From JAJCYL01 sp963664285 (GTDB lineage Bacteria > Bacteroidota > Bacteroidia > Cytophagales > Cyclobacteriaceae): a stretch of DNA of 64,000 bases. The position numbers were made by a program, and so were the translations under genes. The stretch covers positions 124,001 to 188,000 of the forward strand of contig CAXXNX010000084.1 in assembly GCA_963664285.2 (NCBI GenBank), in the 5' to 3' direction. Shown here one piece after another: positions 18,063 through 28,316 of this stretch (position 1 is the first letter of the stretch; every line of letters begins with the position of its first letter). The notes under the pieces are model-generated. The model saw nothing but the letters and a program-made list of their open reading frames with translations. It ran no database searches and had not been told where the DNA came from.

Positions 18063-19758
18063 CTAGAAATCAAGTAATCGCTTTGCAATATTCAACCGTA
18101 TTGCCAGGGCAGTATAAACTGTTGTTATGTCCTCAGTATCATCAGCACTATCTAGGTCACGTACTAACTGCTTAAAATCAATAAACAGATTGTGCCTTAG
18201 CTGATAAGATGCGGTGAAATCTAGGAATAGTATTTTCGTATCTATTCCCTGACCAATCATATTATCAAAGTCACGTTCCCTATCAGGGTTTGGTAACAAA
18301 ATATCCGCACCCAGATTAGAACCATTAGGGTCCACTCCAGCATCATCCAGTATTAATTTGCCTGAAAGTGCAAGTCTCGGTAATGGTTGGTAACGTAAAA
18401 TTCCAACTAACTCTCTAAAGTTGGCGCCAAGGGGATGGGCAAGCGGTTGGCGGTAATGAGAATAACTTGTCAAATTGGTGGTATGGGTGTAAGTGAACGG
18501 TCTTGCAAAATTATACTCCAACTGCAGGTCCAAATTTTCCATTCCAAACGCATTTATATACTTCACCCCTGTTTGGCCTGAAATTTTGTTCCCCCACCAA
18601 CCACTGCCACTCAGTAATTCATCAACAATCAACTCATCAATTAATATCTGACCGTAAACGGAATACTTTATCCCGGGATTCCATTTGAAATCAAGTCCCA
18701 GTACTACATTATCCGGACTTCCCACTTGCTGTTCAATTCCTCGATAAAAAATAACAGGATTTAAATAATTGATCTCGAAACGGCCACCTAATGAATCCGT
18801 ATCTGAAAATATCGTTGATTCAAAAAGTCCTAGATTAAATTTTTCCGTAATGTTTATACTCAAGTGGTGGAGTGCCATATATTTCTTGGGAAAACGTACG
18901 GTACCAAGAGACCCTGCGTCAGCGCCACCAAGTGGAGTAAATGGTGCATCAGCAATCAATTCAGCAAACAAATTGGTATAGTTCAATCTCCATACCTGGG
19001 TTGTCAGTTTCAGGAAAAAATAATTGCTCGAAAAATCTGACAGAAACATTGACCTTATACCATTTCCAATGAAATTCTTGTCATGGCCAAATTGTAGATT
19101 GATGTGTCTGCTCACTTGAAAATCCAAATATCCCCTGGCGGTGAAAAAATCAACGCCACCATTCCGGAACTCTTTCCAAAATCCTTCATTTGGAACAGCT
19201 CCACGGTTAAGCACGTAGTCCTGACCGTAAAAAGGGAAGACGACCTGATTCTCACCAATAAATGTGTAAAAACCGATTTTGTGGTCTAACCTACCCCTCA
19301 ACTCAACGCCACGCGTATTGATAAATGGCCTTGATGGTGAGTCGCTGTCATTGCCGATGCTCCCGTAGAACACCGGATTCGAATGAACATCGAAATCCGG
19401 AACGTCCGCATGTACAAAATCCGATTTCTTCCGATATAATTTTCTTCCAAAGAGGTTTTTTGCTATTTGATAACTCAGTCCGCGTAAACTCCCAATTATC
19501 TATTTTCAAATACTCCTCATTGAATTTATCCGATTGGCTGGTGAATATTCCATTACTTACTATACTATCCAAAAATGCAGTAATTTGATCTCTTCGGTAT
19601 GGCTTGAAAGATGTGAAATAAGATTTCGACATCCCTCCTGACTTCATTTCATATCTATCTAAGAGGTGATAATAATCTGGATTTAAAGGAACATAAGCAC
19701 TCTGACCCATTAGTTTGATGCTTACAAAAAAAATAAATAATAGAAATTTCGACTTCAT
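18063..19758 (-). pseudogene. Capsule assembly Wzi-like outer-membrane protein, one frameshift
   Basis: The N-terminal piece (19758 down to about 19415) begins MKSKFLLFIFFVSIKLMGQS, a clear signal peptide, followed by the YVPLNPDYYHLLDRYEMKSG opening of Bacteroidota Wzi-family proteins. The C-terminal piece is rich in amphipathic strands with aromatic ends, such as FGHDKNFIGNGIRSMFLSDF, fitting a beta-barrel. They join as EIGF-VHADVPDFDVHSNP if one T is removed from the TTTT near 19413. The intact protein would be about 565 residues. Wzi proteins help retain or assemble surface polysaccharide. The frameshift could be real or a consensus error. Confidence 0.85.
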
Positions 19759-19839
19759 TCGGCCCCAAATATATGCGGAGCTAAGTTAGAAATTATTCCT
19801 GCGACGTAGTATTGAGACGGTTTCTGAATTGATAGGTTC

Positions 19840-19870
19840 TTTGTTATCTTCCTTGAAGTCTGTACTTTTA
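19840..19870 (+). promoter_or_regulatory. Predicted Bacteroidota promoter of the L31 gene
   Basis: TTTG, a 19-base spacer and TACTTTTA match the Bacteroidota -33/-7 consensus (TTTG, TAnnTTTG) with one mismatch. It lies about 38 bases before the ribosomal protein start. Confidence 0.5.
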
Positions 19871-19908
19871 CCGTCCGTTTTAAATCAAAGTAATCAGAAC
19901 CAAATAAA

Positions 19909-20154
19909 ATGAAGAAAGACATACATCCTGAATACAAAGAGGTTGTTTTTCACGACACTTCTAGTGATTTTTCATTTTTGACAAAATCAACGATTCAGAC
20001 CAAAGAAACTATCAAGTGGGACGATGGTAAGACATATCCTCTTGTAAAGGTTGAAGTTAGTTCAGCATCACATCCATTTTATACTGGCAAGAAACTGTTT
20101 GTTGATACTGCTGGTCGGGTCGAAAAATTCAACAAAAGGTACAAAAAGAAATAA
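19909..20154 (+). CDS. rpmE2: 50S ribosomal protein L31, type B
   Basis: An 81-residue protein starting MKKDIHPEYKEVVFHD, with SHPFYTGKK and the terminal GRVEKFNKRYKKK of type B L31. It lacks the zinc-binding cysteines of type A, as expected for the form expressed independently of zinc. It is a single gene with its own promoter and terminator. Confidence 0.97.
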   Translation: MKKDIHPEYKEVVFHDTSSDFSFLTKSTIQTKETIKWDDGKTYPLVKVEVSSASHPFYTGKKLFVDTAGRVEKFNKRYKKK

Positions 20155-20175
20155 CTATTCCCAGCTTTGAAACTT

Positions 20176-20211
20176 AGTCCTCCAGAATTTATCTTCATGA
20201 GGACTTTTTTA
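20176..20211 (+). terminator. Rho-independent terminator after rpmE2
   Basis: The stem AGTCCTC / GAGGACT with a 16-base loop is followed by six T, 22 bases after the rpmE2 stop codon and just before the GlmU-like gene. Confidence 0.6.
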
Positions 20212-20221
20212 TTTTTGTTCA

Positions 20222-21427
20222 ATGAAGATCACACTGTTTGATCCCCCCTCGACAAGATTAGATTTACTTCCATTTACCTTCACCAGACCAATATCAGAAA
20301 TCAGGGTGGGTATTTTGACCATAAGGGAAAAGTGGCAGCAATTATTGAATGCTGAAGTTGGCTATCTAACAGAATCCTATCTTCAGGAACAATTTCCATC
20401 TATTAATAAAAGCGACTACTTAGTAAGATCCAATGTCCTGCCTGATAGTGAGTTGATTGCAGCAATAAATAGTCTAGAAAATGCTTGTTCACTTGTTGAT
20501 TCGAACAATGAAGTAATTGCTATTGCGAGTCATGACAATTCAAACGACTTAAATCAAATTTTAGACAATACAGAAGACTCTGAAAAATATGATACCCCTT
20601 TCAATCAGATCAATAATGTGTGGGACATCTTTCAACAAAATGGAACGGAGATAATACGGGATTATGGATTAATAACTTCAGGGAGAACGTGTAGAAAACT
20701 CCATGACCCACATACAATTGTTTATAATGAACGGGATGTATTCCTTGAAGGAGGTGTGGTGATAAAAGCAGCTATCTTAAATGCTGAAAACGGTCCGATC
20801 TATATTGGTAAAAACTGCGAGATCCACGAAGGCGCTATTATCCAGGGTCCATTTGCGCTGGGGAAAAATAGCACAGTGAATATTGGTGCCAAAATCCGAA
20901 AAAATACTTCAACTGGACCATTTACTAAAATCGGTGGCGAGGTTTCAAACTCTGTTATCTTTGGATACTCCAATAAATCGCATGATGGATTTTTGGGCAA
21001 TTCTGTAATAGGGGAGTGGTGCAACATTGGTGCAGATACTAATACTTCAAACCTTAATAACAACTACAGTGAGGTTAAGATCTGGAATTATCGGGAAGAG
21101 CGTTTTGTATCGACGGGCACACAGTTTTGTGGGCTCATGATGGGTGATCACGCAAAATGCGCAATAAACACAATGTTTAATACAGGCACGATAGTTGGTG
21201 TAGCAGCTAATATTTTTGGTGGTGGTTTTGCCAGAACATCCGTCCCCTCATTTTCCTGGGGTGGTGTGACAGGCAATAAAACGTTTGAATTTGAAAAAGC
21301 TATTGAAACTTGCGAAGCGATGATGAGAAGACGTGATAGGAAGCTGACCAAAATCGAAAGAAATATCTTGAAAGAAGTCCTACTTCGTACAGCTAAGTTC
21401 AGAATCTGGGAAGGCACCGGCAAATGA
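20222..21427 (+). CDS. GlmU-like sugar nucleotidyltransferase/acetyltransferase (Bacteroidota type)
   Basis: A 401-residue protein with a degenerate N-terminal nucleotidyltransferase region (FTRPISEIRVGILTIREKW) and a C-terminal left-handed beta-helix of hexapeptide repeats (IYIGKNCEIHEGAIIQGPFALGK and onward). This is the architecture of the alternative GlmU family found in Bacteroidota, thought to make UDP-GlcNAc for peptidoglycan and lipopolysaccharide. The classic GlmU signature is absent, so the exact activities are inferred from the family. It overlaps holB by four bases (ATGA). Confidence 0.85.
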   Translation: MKITLFDPPSTRLDLLPFTFTRPISEIRVGILTIREKWQQLLNAEVGYLTESYLQEQFPSINKSDYLVRSNVLPDSELIAAINSLENACSLVDSNNEVIAIASHDNSNDLNQILDNTEDSEKYDTPFNQINNVWDIFQQNGTEIIRDYGLITSGRTCRKLHDPHTIVYNERDVFLEGGVVIKAAILNAENGPIYIGKNCEIHEGAIIQGPFALGKNSTVNIGAKIRKNTSTGPFTKIGGEVSNSVIFGYSNKSHDGFLGNSVIGEWCNIGADTNTSNLNNNYSEVKIWNYREERFVSTGTQFCGLMMGDHAKCAINTMFNTGTIVGVAANIFGGGFARTSVPSFSWGGVTGNKTFEFEKAIETCEAMMRRRDRKLTKIERNILKEVLLRTAKFRIWEGTGK

Positions 21428-22545
21428 AGTTCAGTGACATTATAGGTTTAGATGGAATTAAGGAAAAGCTGACCAAGTCATCCCAGCGAAATCATCATGC
21501 TCAGATATTCTCAGGACCACCTGGGTCGGCCAACCTGGCCCTTGCGCTCGCTTATGCTAGTTTCATCAATTGCGAAGCACCAAGTGCGAACGATTCTTGT
21601 GGGGAATGCTCGTCATGTAATAAGATTAATAAACTAATCCATCCTGATCTTCATTTCATTTTTCCGGTCAGTCCCACACAAAAATGGAAAGGCAAGGATG
21701 TAATCAGTTCTAATTTCCTGCCGGAATGGAGATCTTTTCTTTCGATCCATCCTTTTGTGATCTTAGAAGATTGGATAAGCCATTTTGGCGGTGAAAACAA
21801 ACAAGTAAATGTTAGCAAGGAAGAAAGCCGTCAGATAATACAAAAACTAAGTTTAAAGGCATTTGAGGCCAAGTACAAAATTATGTTGATCTGGCTTCCG
21901 GAATGGATGCACCCATCTGCAGCAAATGCCATACTAAAAATACTGGAAGAACCTCCCGAAAGAACTGTTTTCTTACTGGTTTCAAACAACTATGAAAGAC
22001 TTCTTTCAACTATAACATCACGGGCACAGCTCGTTAATATCAGAGCCTTTAATAATGAAGAAGTAACCGAATTCATTGAATCTAAAATTGAGAAAAGCAA
22101 TAATAAAGCTGAACAATTGGCGCAATTGAGTGAAGGCAATCTTAGTCTTACACTAAAGCTATTGGACCAGGATTCACCGGAACATACCAATCAGCGGTTC
22201 AGCGACTGGATGAGATTGTGTTGGCAAAATGATTTTGAAGCCCTCGTTTCTTATGCAGATGAAATTCATGCAATGAGCAAACTTGCACAAAAGAGCCTCA
22301 TTTCAAGTGGACTCGCACTTCTTAGGAATGCATTGCTATCAGGCTGCGATCTGACCCAACTTATTGAGATGAACGACGATGATAGGGATTTTGTGTCTAA
22401 ATTCGGGCAAGCTGTGAATCTGTCGAAAATTGAAATAATATCGAGCGAATTGGATGAGGCCTACTATCACCTTGAAAGAAATGCCAGCGCTAAAATAACT
22501 TTCCTGGCCCTGTCTCTAAGAATCAATGCAGTATTAAAATCCTAA
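21424..22545 (+). CDS. holB: DNA polymerase III delta-prime subunit
   Basis: A clamp-loader subunit of 373 residues. A P-loop-like GPPGSANLALA at 31-41 lacks the lysine needed for ATP hydrolysis, as in delta-prime proteins. Four cysteines at 50, 59, 62 and 65 form the zinc module, and the conserved ANAILKILEEPPERTVFLLVS followed by TITSRAQ fits the family. The absence of a true Walker A separates it from DnaX. It overlaps the GlmU-like gene by ATGA and is followed three bases later by hemC, indicating one operon. Confidence 0.92.
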   Translation: MKFSDIIGLDGIKEKLTKSSQRNHHAQIFSGPPGSANLALALAYASFINCEAPSANDSCGECSSCNKINKLIHPDLHFIFPVSPTQKWKGKDVISSNFLPEWRSFLSIHPFVILEDWISHFGGENKQVNVSKEESRQIIQKLSLKAFEAKYKIMLIWLPEWMHPSAANAILKILEEPPERTVFLLVSNNYERLLSTITSRAQLVNIRAFNNEEVTEFIESKIEKSNNKAEQLAQLSEGNLSLTLKLLDQDSPEHTNQRFSDWMRLCWQNDFEALVSYADEIHAMSKLAQKSLISSGLALLRNALLSGCDLTQLIEMNDDDRDFVSKFGQAVNLSKIEIISSELDEAYYHLERNASAKITFLALSLRINAVLKS

Positions 22546-22548
22546 AAC

Positions 22549-23481
22549 ATGGGGGTTGATAAAATAAGGATTGGCTCCAGAAGTAGCCCGCTGGCTATGT
22601 GGCAAACTAACTACGTGGCAAACCAATTAGAAAGCCAGGGCATCAAATCTGAAATTATTCAGTTTGAAACTAAGGGTGACAAGATTCTCGATGTTTCGAT
22701 CTCCAAAATTGGTAGAAAGGGCGTTTTTACCTTAGAGTTGGAAAATAAACTTAGAGCAGGAGAAATTGATATAGCCATCCATAGCGCCAAAGATCTGCAG
22801 TCCAATCTTGGTAAGGATTTACAAATTATTGCATTCTGTAAAAGAGAAGATCCCAATGATGTTATCGTCAGCACCAACCCCAACATTGACATTGAAAAGG
22901 GCACAAGAGTCAAAATTGGAACATCATCAACCCGTAGAGTTGCTCTATTTAAAAACTATTACCCCCACGTCGAACTAACGGATATACGGGGAAATTTGCA
23001 AACAAGGATATCAAAAATGGAACAAGGCGCCTGTGATGCCCTTGCACTTGCGTATGCAGGAGTTCATCGTTTGGGGTATGATGAAATAATCGTTAATCAA
23101 CTTGATCTTGAAAAGTTTGTACCTGCCGTAGGACAGGGGAGCATAGCATTGGAGGCAAGCACATCATTATCAGACGACAAAAGGGAGTTGCTAAGAATGA
23201 CTGTAAATGATATTAGTGCAGAAACATGTATAAAAGCAGAGCGAGCATTTCTCAAAAGACTGGAGGGAGGTTGTAGTATCCCTGTTTTTGGGTTAGCTCA
23301 GATATCGCAGGCTTCCCTGTTGTTTAGGGCAGGTATTATTTCTCTTGATGGCAGAAAAAAGATTCAGCTTGAAAAAACGGGCAATCCTGATTCTCCGGAG
23401 GAGCTGGGCCTGCAAATGGCCGAAGATCTATTACAATCGGGGGGTGAACAAATTCTTAATGAGATTAAAAAGAAGCTTTGA
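22549..23481 (+). CDS. hemC: Hydroxymethylbilane synthase (porphobilinogen deaminase)
   Basis: It polymerises four porphobilinogen units in haem synthesis. IRIGSRSSPLAMWQT at the N-terminus, HSAKDL near 78-83, GTSSTRR near 124-130, and LEGGCSIPV with cofactor-binding cysteine 242 are all present. At 310 residues it is complete. Other haem genes are not adjacent; its partners here are holB and the GlmU-like gene upstream. Confidence 0.97.
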   Translation: MGVDKIRIGSRSSPLAMWQTNYVANQLESQGIKSEIIQFETKGDKILDVSISKIGRKGVFTLELENKLRAGEIDIAIHSAKDLQSNLGKDLQIIAFCKREDPNDVIVSTNPNIDIEKGTRVKIGTSSTRRVALFKNYYPHVELTDIRGNLQTRISKMEQGACDALALAYAGVHRLGYDEIIVNQLDLEKFVPAVGQGSIALEASTSLSDDKRELLRMTVNDISAETCIKAERAFLKRLEGGCSIPVFGLAQISQASLLFRAGIISLDGRKKIQLEKTGNPDSPEELGLQMAEDLLQSGGEQILNEIKKKL

Positions 23482-23543
23482 CCATTCAAAAAATTGACGT
23501 ATGCAAACAGGCCCATTATCCTTACATTGATCAAAAATAACTA

Positions 23544-24885
23544 ATGAAGCAATATTCAATTCTTTCAATTATAATAACAATCTTATGGTCTTGCAATCCA
23601 CCAATTCAAAAAGAAGTCTCAAATGACAAGTCAGAGGATATAGTAACCTTTGAACTTTCAGAATCAATCAATGAGGACGTTACTAGCCTGGCTCAACATC
23701 CAAAAATTAAAGAGGCATTTCAATATATAATTGACACAGACGTCAATACGATTAAAGACCTCGTCACACTTACCGAAATTGAATCTCCACCTTTCAAAGA
23801 AACTGTTCGTGGTATCAAATATGCTGAAATGCTCAAAGCTGAAGGGCTTGATTCCGTATGGACAGATGAGATCGGAAATGTAATTGGGCTAAGAAAGGGT
23901 GAGAAAGGAAATAAGGTTTTGGCACTTGCAGCCCACCTGGATACCGTATTTCCGGAGGGGACGTCATTAAAAGTGAAGCAAGTCGGTGATACATTATATG
24001 CTCCGGGAATTGCTGACGACACCAGGGGGTTAGTTACGCTTCTGACCACTCTGCGAGCAATGAATGCTGCTAATATCAGGACAGAAGCTCATATCCTTTT
24101 CATCGGTGACGTCGGTGAAGAGGGGTTGGGAGATTTGAGGGGAATGAAACATTTATTCCGGGATGGGGGTCCCAAAATTGATTATTTCATTTCAGTTGAT
24201 GGCGCCGAAGCAGAATTTATCACCAATGGTGGATTAGGCTCACATCGGTATCGCATCACATTTAGAGGCCCGGGTGGACATAGTTGGGGGGCATTTGGCC
24301 TGGGGAATCCACACCATGCATTAGGGAGCGACAATAAAATATTTTGCTGAAGAAGCTGATCAGTATACTGCATCCGGGGCAAAAACAAGCTACAATGTCG
24401 GCAGAATTGGTGGTGGTACTTCGGTAAACTCCATTCCTTTTGAATCATGGATGGAGGTGGATATGAGATCTGAAAGTTCTCAAAAACTAGTTGATATCGA
24501 TTCTATTTTACAACAAGCGATTAGAAAAGGACTGACTGAACAAAATAATTTACTGCGAAATGGAAGACCCCTTACTGTTGAGGTGAAGATGATTGGGAAC
24601 CGACCATCTGGTGAAACACCGGATGATGACGACCTTGTACAGCGTGCCTGGGTGGCCACCAAAATCGTTGGAAACGACCCCAAACTTAAAATTAGTTCAA
24701 CCGATTCTAACATTCCTATTTCCAAAGGTATTTCCGCAATAACCCTTGGAGGTGGAGGTATCGGAAAAGGAGCCCATTCTCTTGGTGAATATTTTATCAA
24801 TAAGGACGGCTATGTCGGAATTCAACGAGTGCTTCTCATTGTGGTAGCACAGACTGGAATGGCAAACAAAATAAATAACCTTTAA
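23544..24885 (+). pseudogene. M20-family metallopeptidase lipoprotein, one frameshift
   Basis: It begins with a short hydrophobic signal ending in the lipobox ILWSC, so export and lipidation are expected. M20 zinc and catalytic motifs follow: AAHLDTVFPEG, GIADDTRGL and GDVGEEGLGDLRG. The dimerisation domain GGPGGHSWG and the C-terminal GGGGIGKGAHSLGEYF (metal histidine) are also present. The frame breaks near 24327: removing one G from GCATTAGGGAGCG joins NPHHALG to ATIKYFAEEAD. The intact protein would be about 446 residues. It is probably an aminoacyl-peptidase of the tripeptidase type, but the substrate is unknown. Confidence 0.87.
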
Positions 24886-24980
24886 ATTTTGATCCTTATC
24901 TTTTAAAAAATTAAACTTGTAAACAGTGTCACCGTCTCTCTCATCCAAATGATTGGAAATTTAATGCTCAATTACTTCAA

Positions 24981-25355
24981 ATGAAGAAATTCAGATTAAT
25001 CATTCGGGTTGTTTTCATAGTATTTATCGTGCTCTCTATCTTAATTGGTGCCAATGATGAAAAGCTAATAAAGGAAGGCTTTTCTTTCTTGTGGAGTAAA
25101 GGAGTATTTACCTTTTATGAAAACATGAAAACCTGGGGTCTAATTGGACTAATAATCATAACTATCCAGTTTACACTGGAGTACATTCAGATTATTAGCT
25201 TAAAGAGGAAATTGAGTGCTAAAGAAGGGGAAGTACTCCAGTTAAAAGCTCAGCTTTATGACAAGCAAAGTAACGAAACTTCTGCGGTGGGTGCTCAAAA
25301 AGAGGCTGAACCTGCTACTAAGCAAATAGACAAAGAAGCTGACAAAGAAGACTAA
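24981..25355 (+). CDS. Small membrane protein with coiled-coil tail
   Basis: 124 residues, with two predicted transmembrane helices (about 5-23 and 51-68) and then a charged helical tail (LKRKLSAKEGEVLQLKAQL) ending in a Lys/Glu/Asp-rich stretch. The layout resembles LapA-like or DUF1049-like small inner-membrane proteins, but no family is certain. It stands alone between the M20 peptidase and yifB. Confidence 0.7.
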   Translation: MKKFRLIIRVVFIVFIVLSILIGANDEKLIKEGFSFLWSKGVFTFYENMKTWGLIGLIIITIQFTLEYIQIISLKRKLSAKEGEVLQLKAQLYDKQSNETSAVGAQKEAEPATKQIDKEADKED

Positions 25356-25450
25356 TGCCTTAACGGCCAACAATTATTTCCATTAATCTTTCTAATTTAG
25401 TCGGTACCGTTGTGGGGTAAATCTTAACCCCAAAAGCAAAAAATTACTAG

Positions 25451-26989
25451 ATGCTAGCCAAATCATTCGGAAGTGCAGTATATGGGGTGGATGCCAGTAC
25501 TATTACCATTGAGGTAAATGTTGGTCAGGGGAACAAATTTTTCATGGTTGGGTTGCCAGATAATGCGGTAAAAGAAAGTCAACAGAGGGTAGAATCGGCT
25601 ATAAAGTATATCAATTATCGCATGCCGCGGGAGAAGGTCATCGTTAACCTGGCGCCTGCAGATATCCGCAAAGAAGGATCTTCTTACGATCTTCCCATAG
25701 CACTGGGAATACTTAGCGCCTCTGGCCAGGTAGAATCGGATCTGCTGTCCAACTATGTTATAATGGGAGAGCTTTCTCTGGATGGGATACTGAGACCGAT
25801 TAAAGGAGCGTTACCAATCGCAATTCAAGTAAGAAAAGACAAATTCAAAGGTTTTATACTCCCTAAGGAAAATGCCTCAGAAGCGTCAATTGTGGACGAT
25901 CTTGACATTATTGGAGTGGAGACTTTGAAGGAGGCGATTGATTTCTTGAGTGGGGAAAAAGACATAGAACCATTACAGACTGATACGAGAGATATCTTCC
26001 TTAACTCCCTGGATAATTACACCGATGATTTTGCTAATGTTCAAGGCCAGGAGAATATCAAACGAGCTTTGGAGATATCAGCCGCGGGTGGTCATAATGT
26101 CATTATGATCGGTCCCCCCGGGGCTGAAAAAACCATGCTTGCTAAAAGGCTACCTTCAATACTACCGCCGCTCTCATTACAGGAAGCACTTGAAACGACC
26201 AAGATTCATTCTGTGGCAGGTAAACTGGGTTCGGATGCTTCACTTATAACCACCAGACCTTTTAGATCACCGCACCATACAATCAGTGATGTCGCCCTCG
26301 TTGGTGGTGGCGGTATACCTCAACCCGGAGAAATCAGTATGGCTAACAATGGAGTTCTTTTTCTTGACGAGTTACCGGAATTCCAAAGGTCAGTGCTGGA
26401 GGTAATGAGACAACCACTGGAGGAAAGAAAAGTAACCATTTCCAGGGCAAAGTTCTCCATTGACTTTCCCGCCAACTTCATGCTAATAGCCAGTATGAAT
26501 CCTTGCCCTTGCGGATTCTATAATCACCCCGAAAAAGAATGCGTATGCGGACCGGGAGTGGTACAACGATATCTTAATAAAGTAAGTGGTCCACTACTCG
26601 ATCGCATTGACTTGCATGTTGAAGTGACTCCCGTTTCATTTGATGAAATGACAGCCAATCGTAAGGCCGAGTCAAGCGTCGAAATCAGAAAACGAGTAAT
26701 CGAGGCCCAGAAAATACAATCATCAAGATTTGATGATTATCAGAGTATTTACAACAATGCGATGATGCCCCCGCAGATGGTAAAGGAGATCTGTGAAATA
26801 AATGAGGCGGGGAAAACACTTCTAAAAAGAGCCATGGAAAAACTCGGATTGTCCGCCAGGGCTTATGATCGCATTTTGAAAGTGTCACGGACTATTGCTG
26901 ACCTTAACGGATCAGACGAAATAGCTATTGAACACCTGGCGGAAGCTATCCAATACCGTAGCCTCGATAGAGCAGGCTGGGCAGCGTAG
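25451..26989 (+). CDS. YifB/ComM-family Mg-chelatase-like AAA+ ATPase with altered Walker A
   Basis: 512 residues with the family layout: an N-terminal ChlI-like domain (about 20-140), an AAA+ core and a C-terminal domain. ComM helicases help branch migration in natural transformation. Walker B (VLFLDELPEF), the MNPCPCGFYNHPEKECVC cysteine motif and arginine-rich sensor regions are intact. Walker A reads GPPGAEKT at 221-228, with glutamate at 226 where almost all members have glycine (codon GAA at 26126-26128, one base from GGA). This should weaken nucleotide binding if real. Confidence 0.92.
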   Translation: MLAKSFGSAVYGVDASTITIEVNVGQGNKFFMVGLPDNAVKESQQRVESAIKYINYRMPREKVIVNLAPADIRKEGSSYDLPIALGILSASGQVESDLLSNYVIMGELSLDGILRPIKGALPIAIQVRKDKFKGFILPKENASEASIVDDLDIIGVETLKEAIDFLSGEKDIEPLQTDTRDIFLNSLDNYTDDFANVQGQENIKRALEISAAGGHNVIMIGPPGAEKTMLAKRLPSILPPLSLQEALETTKIHSVAGKLGSDASLITTRPFRSPHHTISDVALVGGGGIPQPGEISMANNGVLFLDELPEFQRSVLEVMRQPLEERKVTISRAKFSIDFPANFMLIASMNPCPCGFYNHPEKECVCGPGVVQRYLNKVSGPLLDRIDLHVEVTPVSFDEMTANRKAESSVEIRKRVIEAQKIQSSRFDDYQSIYNNAMMPPQMVKEICEINEAGKTLLKRAMEKLGLSARAYDRILKVSRTIADLNGSDEIAIEHLAEAIQYRSLDRAGWAA

Positions 26990-27082
26990 AAAGTGTCTAA
27001 TATTTATTTAGATTTACAAAAAATCCAGTTCGTTTCTAAATTTGTATAATCATCTTAGTCCCTTTAAGGAACTGTAACTATC

Positions 27083-27496
27083 CTACGCAACATAGGCTAT
27101 ACACTTCAATTCAATAGCTATGGGTGTTGGAAGGCTCTTTATTTCAACTGTTGTCCTACAAGGCTGAACATCTTTAAAGTACTCTGCATATATTTCGTTA
27201 AAGATCTTAAAATCGTCTTTCATATTAGTGAGAAAAACAGTCACGTCCACAAGGTTTTCCCATCTCATACCAGCATCCTCAAGAACGTATTTTATGTTGC
27301 CAAATACTGATCGACATTGAACTGCAATATCGTAGGATGTGATAATACCAGTCTCATCCAACTCAACACCTGGAATCTTTTTAGACCCTCTTTCTCTTGG
27401 TCCAATTCCGGAGAGGTAAAGGAAATTGCCGACCTTTCGAGCATGCGGGTATAATCCAACTGGTTCAGGGGCTTTACTAGATTCTATTTTACTCAT
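27083..27496 (-). CDS. RidA-family deaminase, 2-aminomuconate deaminase-like
   Basis: A 137-residue RidA/YjgF-type protein. It retains the FLYLSGIGPRERG strand, the invariant arginine in PCRTTVEI and the terminal IELKCIAYVA. The inserted GVELDETGIITSYDIAVQCR segment is closer to 2-aminomuconate deaminase-type members than to housekeeping RidA, so a role in tryptophan/3-hydroxyanthranilate breakdown is possible. No other kynurenine-pathway gene is nearby. The gene is intact and monocistronic as far as seen. Confidence 0.85.
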   Translation of the reverse strand: MSKIESSKAPEPVGLYPHARKVGNFLYLSGIGPRERGSKKIPGVELDETGIITSYDIAVQCRSVFGNIKYVLEDAGMRWENLVDVTVFLTNMKDDFKIFNEIYAEYFKDVQPCRTTVEIKSLPTPIAIELKCIAYVA

Positions 27497-27613
27497 CCCG
27501 TAAGGTTGAAATTATTGACTATTATTTTAGTTTTCAATCAAAAAAATCCAAGGTGAAACTCCATTCTTATAAGATCAAAGGGATTTCTTATTTTTCCTTA
27601 TTTCGAAGCGACG

Positions 27614-28293
27614 TTAGATAGCCCGAATAGTTACCTCACCAAGAATCAAAGATTTAGTGACAGTCGGATTGCCAGTATAGTAGATCTTGGATTCTCCGAA
27701 CGTTTTTAATTTGAGAGCGTTATCTGCTGAAATTCTAACTTCACAGGCACCAAAAACAGTTATTCTGGCCATTTCCGAGTTGACGTTGGTAGTATTGATG
27801 TTGCTTTCACCAAAAATACGATAAACCTGCTTGTCAGCTGCTCCGCCCGCAATATATATCTCATTTTTCACCAAATGAAGATAAGACAAATTTCTTGGCA
27901 TCAATAGATGCAAAAGTGGCATCTATCTGACCCATTATCTTCACTTTAAGCTTTGGAGACGCCAATCGATCCTCACACAAAAGAGTACCCTCTCCTCTCA
28001 TTTCTACTCTCTCCAAGCTTTTGTAGGTCAGATAGGCCTTCACCTTAGCCCCAACATATCCACTACGCCTGATAAGAAAATTGGGATTATCAGGATCGAT
28101 CAACTTTTCATTATTAGTCCCCACTCTGGCATTGTCAAGAAAAACCTTCAAAGTTCTACCGGATTTATTCGTACTAACCTTGTCGAGTGATACATTCTCT
28201 GCAACTATCCTAATGGACTCTACCTCTCCTTTGATCAGCACCAGATCAATCAGGGGACTGACGATAACCTTTACTTAAGATGAGTAAATGCAT
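27614..28293 (-). pseudogene. Head-GIN/DUF2807 adhesin-like domain protein, damaged
   Basis: The sequence shows the short alternating strands of this Bacteroidota family: SPLIDLVLIKGEVESIRIVAE at the front, then SIDAKKFVLSSFGEK and NEIYIAGGAADKQVYRIFGES with repeated small-residue turns. Two defects are seen. Near 27867 one A is missing from an A-run, so the first frame ends at FGEK and the rest continues in another frame. At the front, one extra G near 28266 interrupts the frame before VIVSPLID, and no signal peptide is present although the family is exported. The gene begins about 25 bases after the DUF4301 stop codon. Confidence 0.75.
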
Positions 28294-28316
28294 TCTAAGG
28301 TTGCACTCAAACAAAA

